Origin: Cytophagales bacterium
Lineage (GTDB): Bacteria; Bacteroidota; Bacteroidia; Cytophagales; Spirosomataceae
Direction: 5' to 3'
Length of the DNA: 8,738 nucleotides
NCBI GenBank assembly: GCA_028868395.1
Contig: JAGWUO010000033.1
Location: forward strand, 1 to 8,738
The notes beneath the pieces are model-generated. The model was not told where the DNA came from and did no database searches. It saw only the letters and a program-made list of their open reading frames with translations. Below are positions 8,103 through 8,738 of this stretch, one piece after another; position 1 is the first letter of the stretch; each line of letters opens with the position of its first letter. Both the position numbers and the translations under genes were made by a program.

Positions 8103-8738
8103 CTTTTTTTACGGTATAAAAATCAGCTGGGAAGCCATTGATATTTCGCCATAATTCATACCAAAGCGGTACATCATTTAACAAGGCAATTCCTTGCGCA
8201 CCCGCACCCATTTTGATTTGCTTAGGCCACTTTTTATCTTTTGGATTTTCCACCACGATCACCCGGAACATCCCTTTCTCATCGATGTTATTTTCCACCG
8301 CACGAATCTTTCCAGGGAAAGTTCCGAAACTTTGATTTGGCCATCCTCCTGCGAAAACAATCGCTGGGAATCCATCAAATATAAACCGCACTTCTTGTCC
8401 GGGCGAAACCAAAGGTAAATCGACCGGTCTGACATACATCTCAACCGCATAATTTGTGTTCTGTGGAACGATGGTTAAAAGCTCTTCCCCATCTTTTAAA
8501 ATCTCCCCAATACCGGCTTTTTTCGCATTAATTACCTGGCCACTCTGAGGCGCTAAAATGTAGTACATTCCGTCTCGAATAGTATAACTTGCCACTTGGT
8601 TTTCTAGCTTAGCGATTTCCCCTTTTCCCGTTTCGATCATTCCCAAACTCTGGAATTTTTCTCCTTCGGCTTTGTTCATTTTCTCGCTGTATTCCTGGTC
8701 TACTCCGCGCAATTCAATTTTCGTATTTTGAATCTCTT
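8092..8738 (-). CDS. HlyD-family periplasmic adaptor (membrane fusion protein), C-terminal part
   Basis: The reading frame stays open to the right edge, adding at least 8 residues beyond the TTG at 8712, so 214 residues are visible. The family is usually about 400-450 residues, so perhaps half lies outside. The first 45 or so residues are charged and coiled-coil-like, the returning arm of the alpha-hairpin that contacts the TolC partner. Next comes the second half of the lipoyl domain (YILAPQSGQVINAKKAGIGE), then the beta-barrel domain (from about YAVEMYVRPVDLPLVSPGQEV through GTFPGKIRAV and FRVIVVE). The C-terminal WYELWRNINGFPADFY is a signature I recall from Bacteroidota adaptors that accompany ABC exporters. 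The role would be to bridge an inner-membrane transporter to the TolC-family channel encoded directly downstream, which overlaps it by 11 bases. The transporter gene itself is not in the window. Confidence 0.9.
   Translation of the reverse strand, partial: EIQNTKIELRGVDQEYSEKMNKAEGEKFQSLGMIETGKGEIAKLENQVASYTIRDGMYYILAPQSGQVINAKKAGIGEILKDGEELLTIVPQNTNYAVEMYVRPVDLPLVSPGQEVRFIFDGFPAIVFAGGWPNQSFGTFPGKIRAVENNIDEKGMFRVIVVENPKDKKWPKQIKMGAGAQGIALLNDVPLWYELWRNINGFPADFYTVKKDEK

Noticed and set aside
7775..8119. 114-codon open frame on the + strand, antisense to the TolC-family gene
   Set aside because: It lies wholly opposite a well-supported coding gene, its translation is Ser/Arg/Cys-rich with no recognisable domain, and it has no promoter or start context of its own.

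Overview
The window looks like chromosomal DNA of a Bacteroidota bacterium. The pointers are an outer-membrane beta-barrel protein of the carboxypeptidase-regulatory-like/plug type, a HlyD-type adaptor with the C-terminal WYELWR..NGFP..FY signature I associate with this phylum, A-rich translation start regions instead of clear Shine-Dalgarno sites, and an exact Bacteroidota-type -7 box (TACCTTTG). Moderate G+C and the protein styles would fit Cytophagales or a relative, but I cannot resolve family or genus. Almost every base is coding. There are only two intergenic gaps (74 and 46 bases) and no RNA gene, insertion sequence, phage gene or CRISPR array.

Layout. Bases 1-3033 (+) hold nearly all of a heavy-metal RND efflux pump (CusA/CzcA family), cut at its N-terminus by the window edge. 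A strong hairpin at 3050-3088 separates it from an outer-membrane beta-barrel/TonB-receptor-like protein (3108-5483, +). That gene meets the next one tail to tail: its stop overlaps by 4 bases the stop of a minus-strand Bcr/CflA-type MFS drug exporter (6667 back to 5480). Upstream of the MFS gene, on the same strand, are a TolC-family outer-membrane channel (8102 back to 6714) and the C-terminal part of a HlyD-family periplasmic adaptor (from the right edge back to 8092). These two overlap by 11 bases.

How they work together. The left half is the end of what is probably a metal-efflux operon whose adaptor and outer-membrane genes would lie to the left, followed by an outer-membrane protein of unknown ligand. 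The right half is the tail of a tripartite export operon. The adaptor and channel are visible; the inner-membrane energiser, most likely an ABC exporter, should lie just beyond the right edge. The MFS gene follows with its own apparent promoter. The theme is export across both membranes. I see no clear evidence of a wholly new system. The points most worth a second look are regulatory: an inverted repeat that brackets the MFS promoter and could mask its ribosome-binding region only on read-through mRNA, and a hairpin that leaves almost no room for a promoter before the beta-barrel gene.
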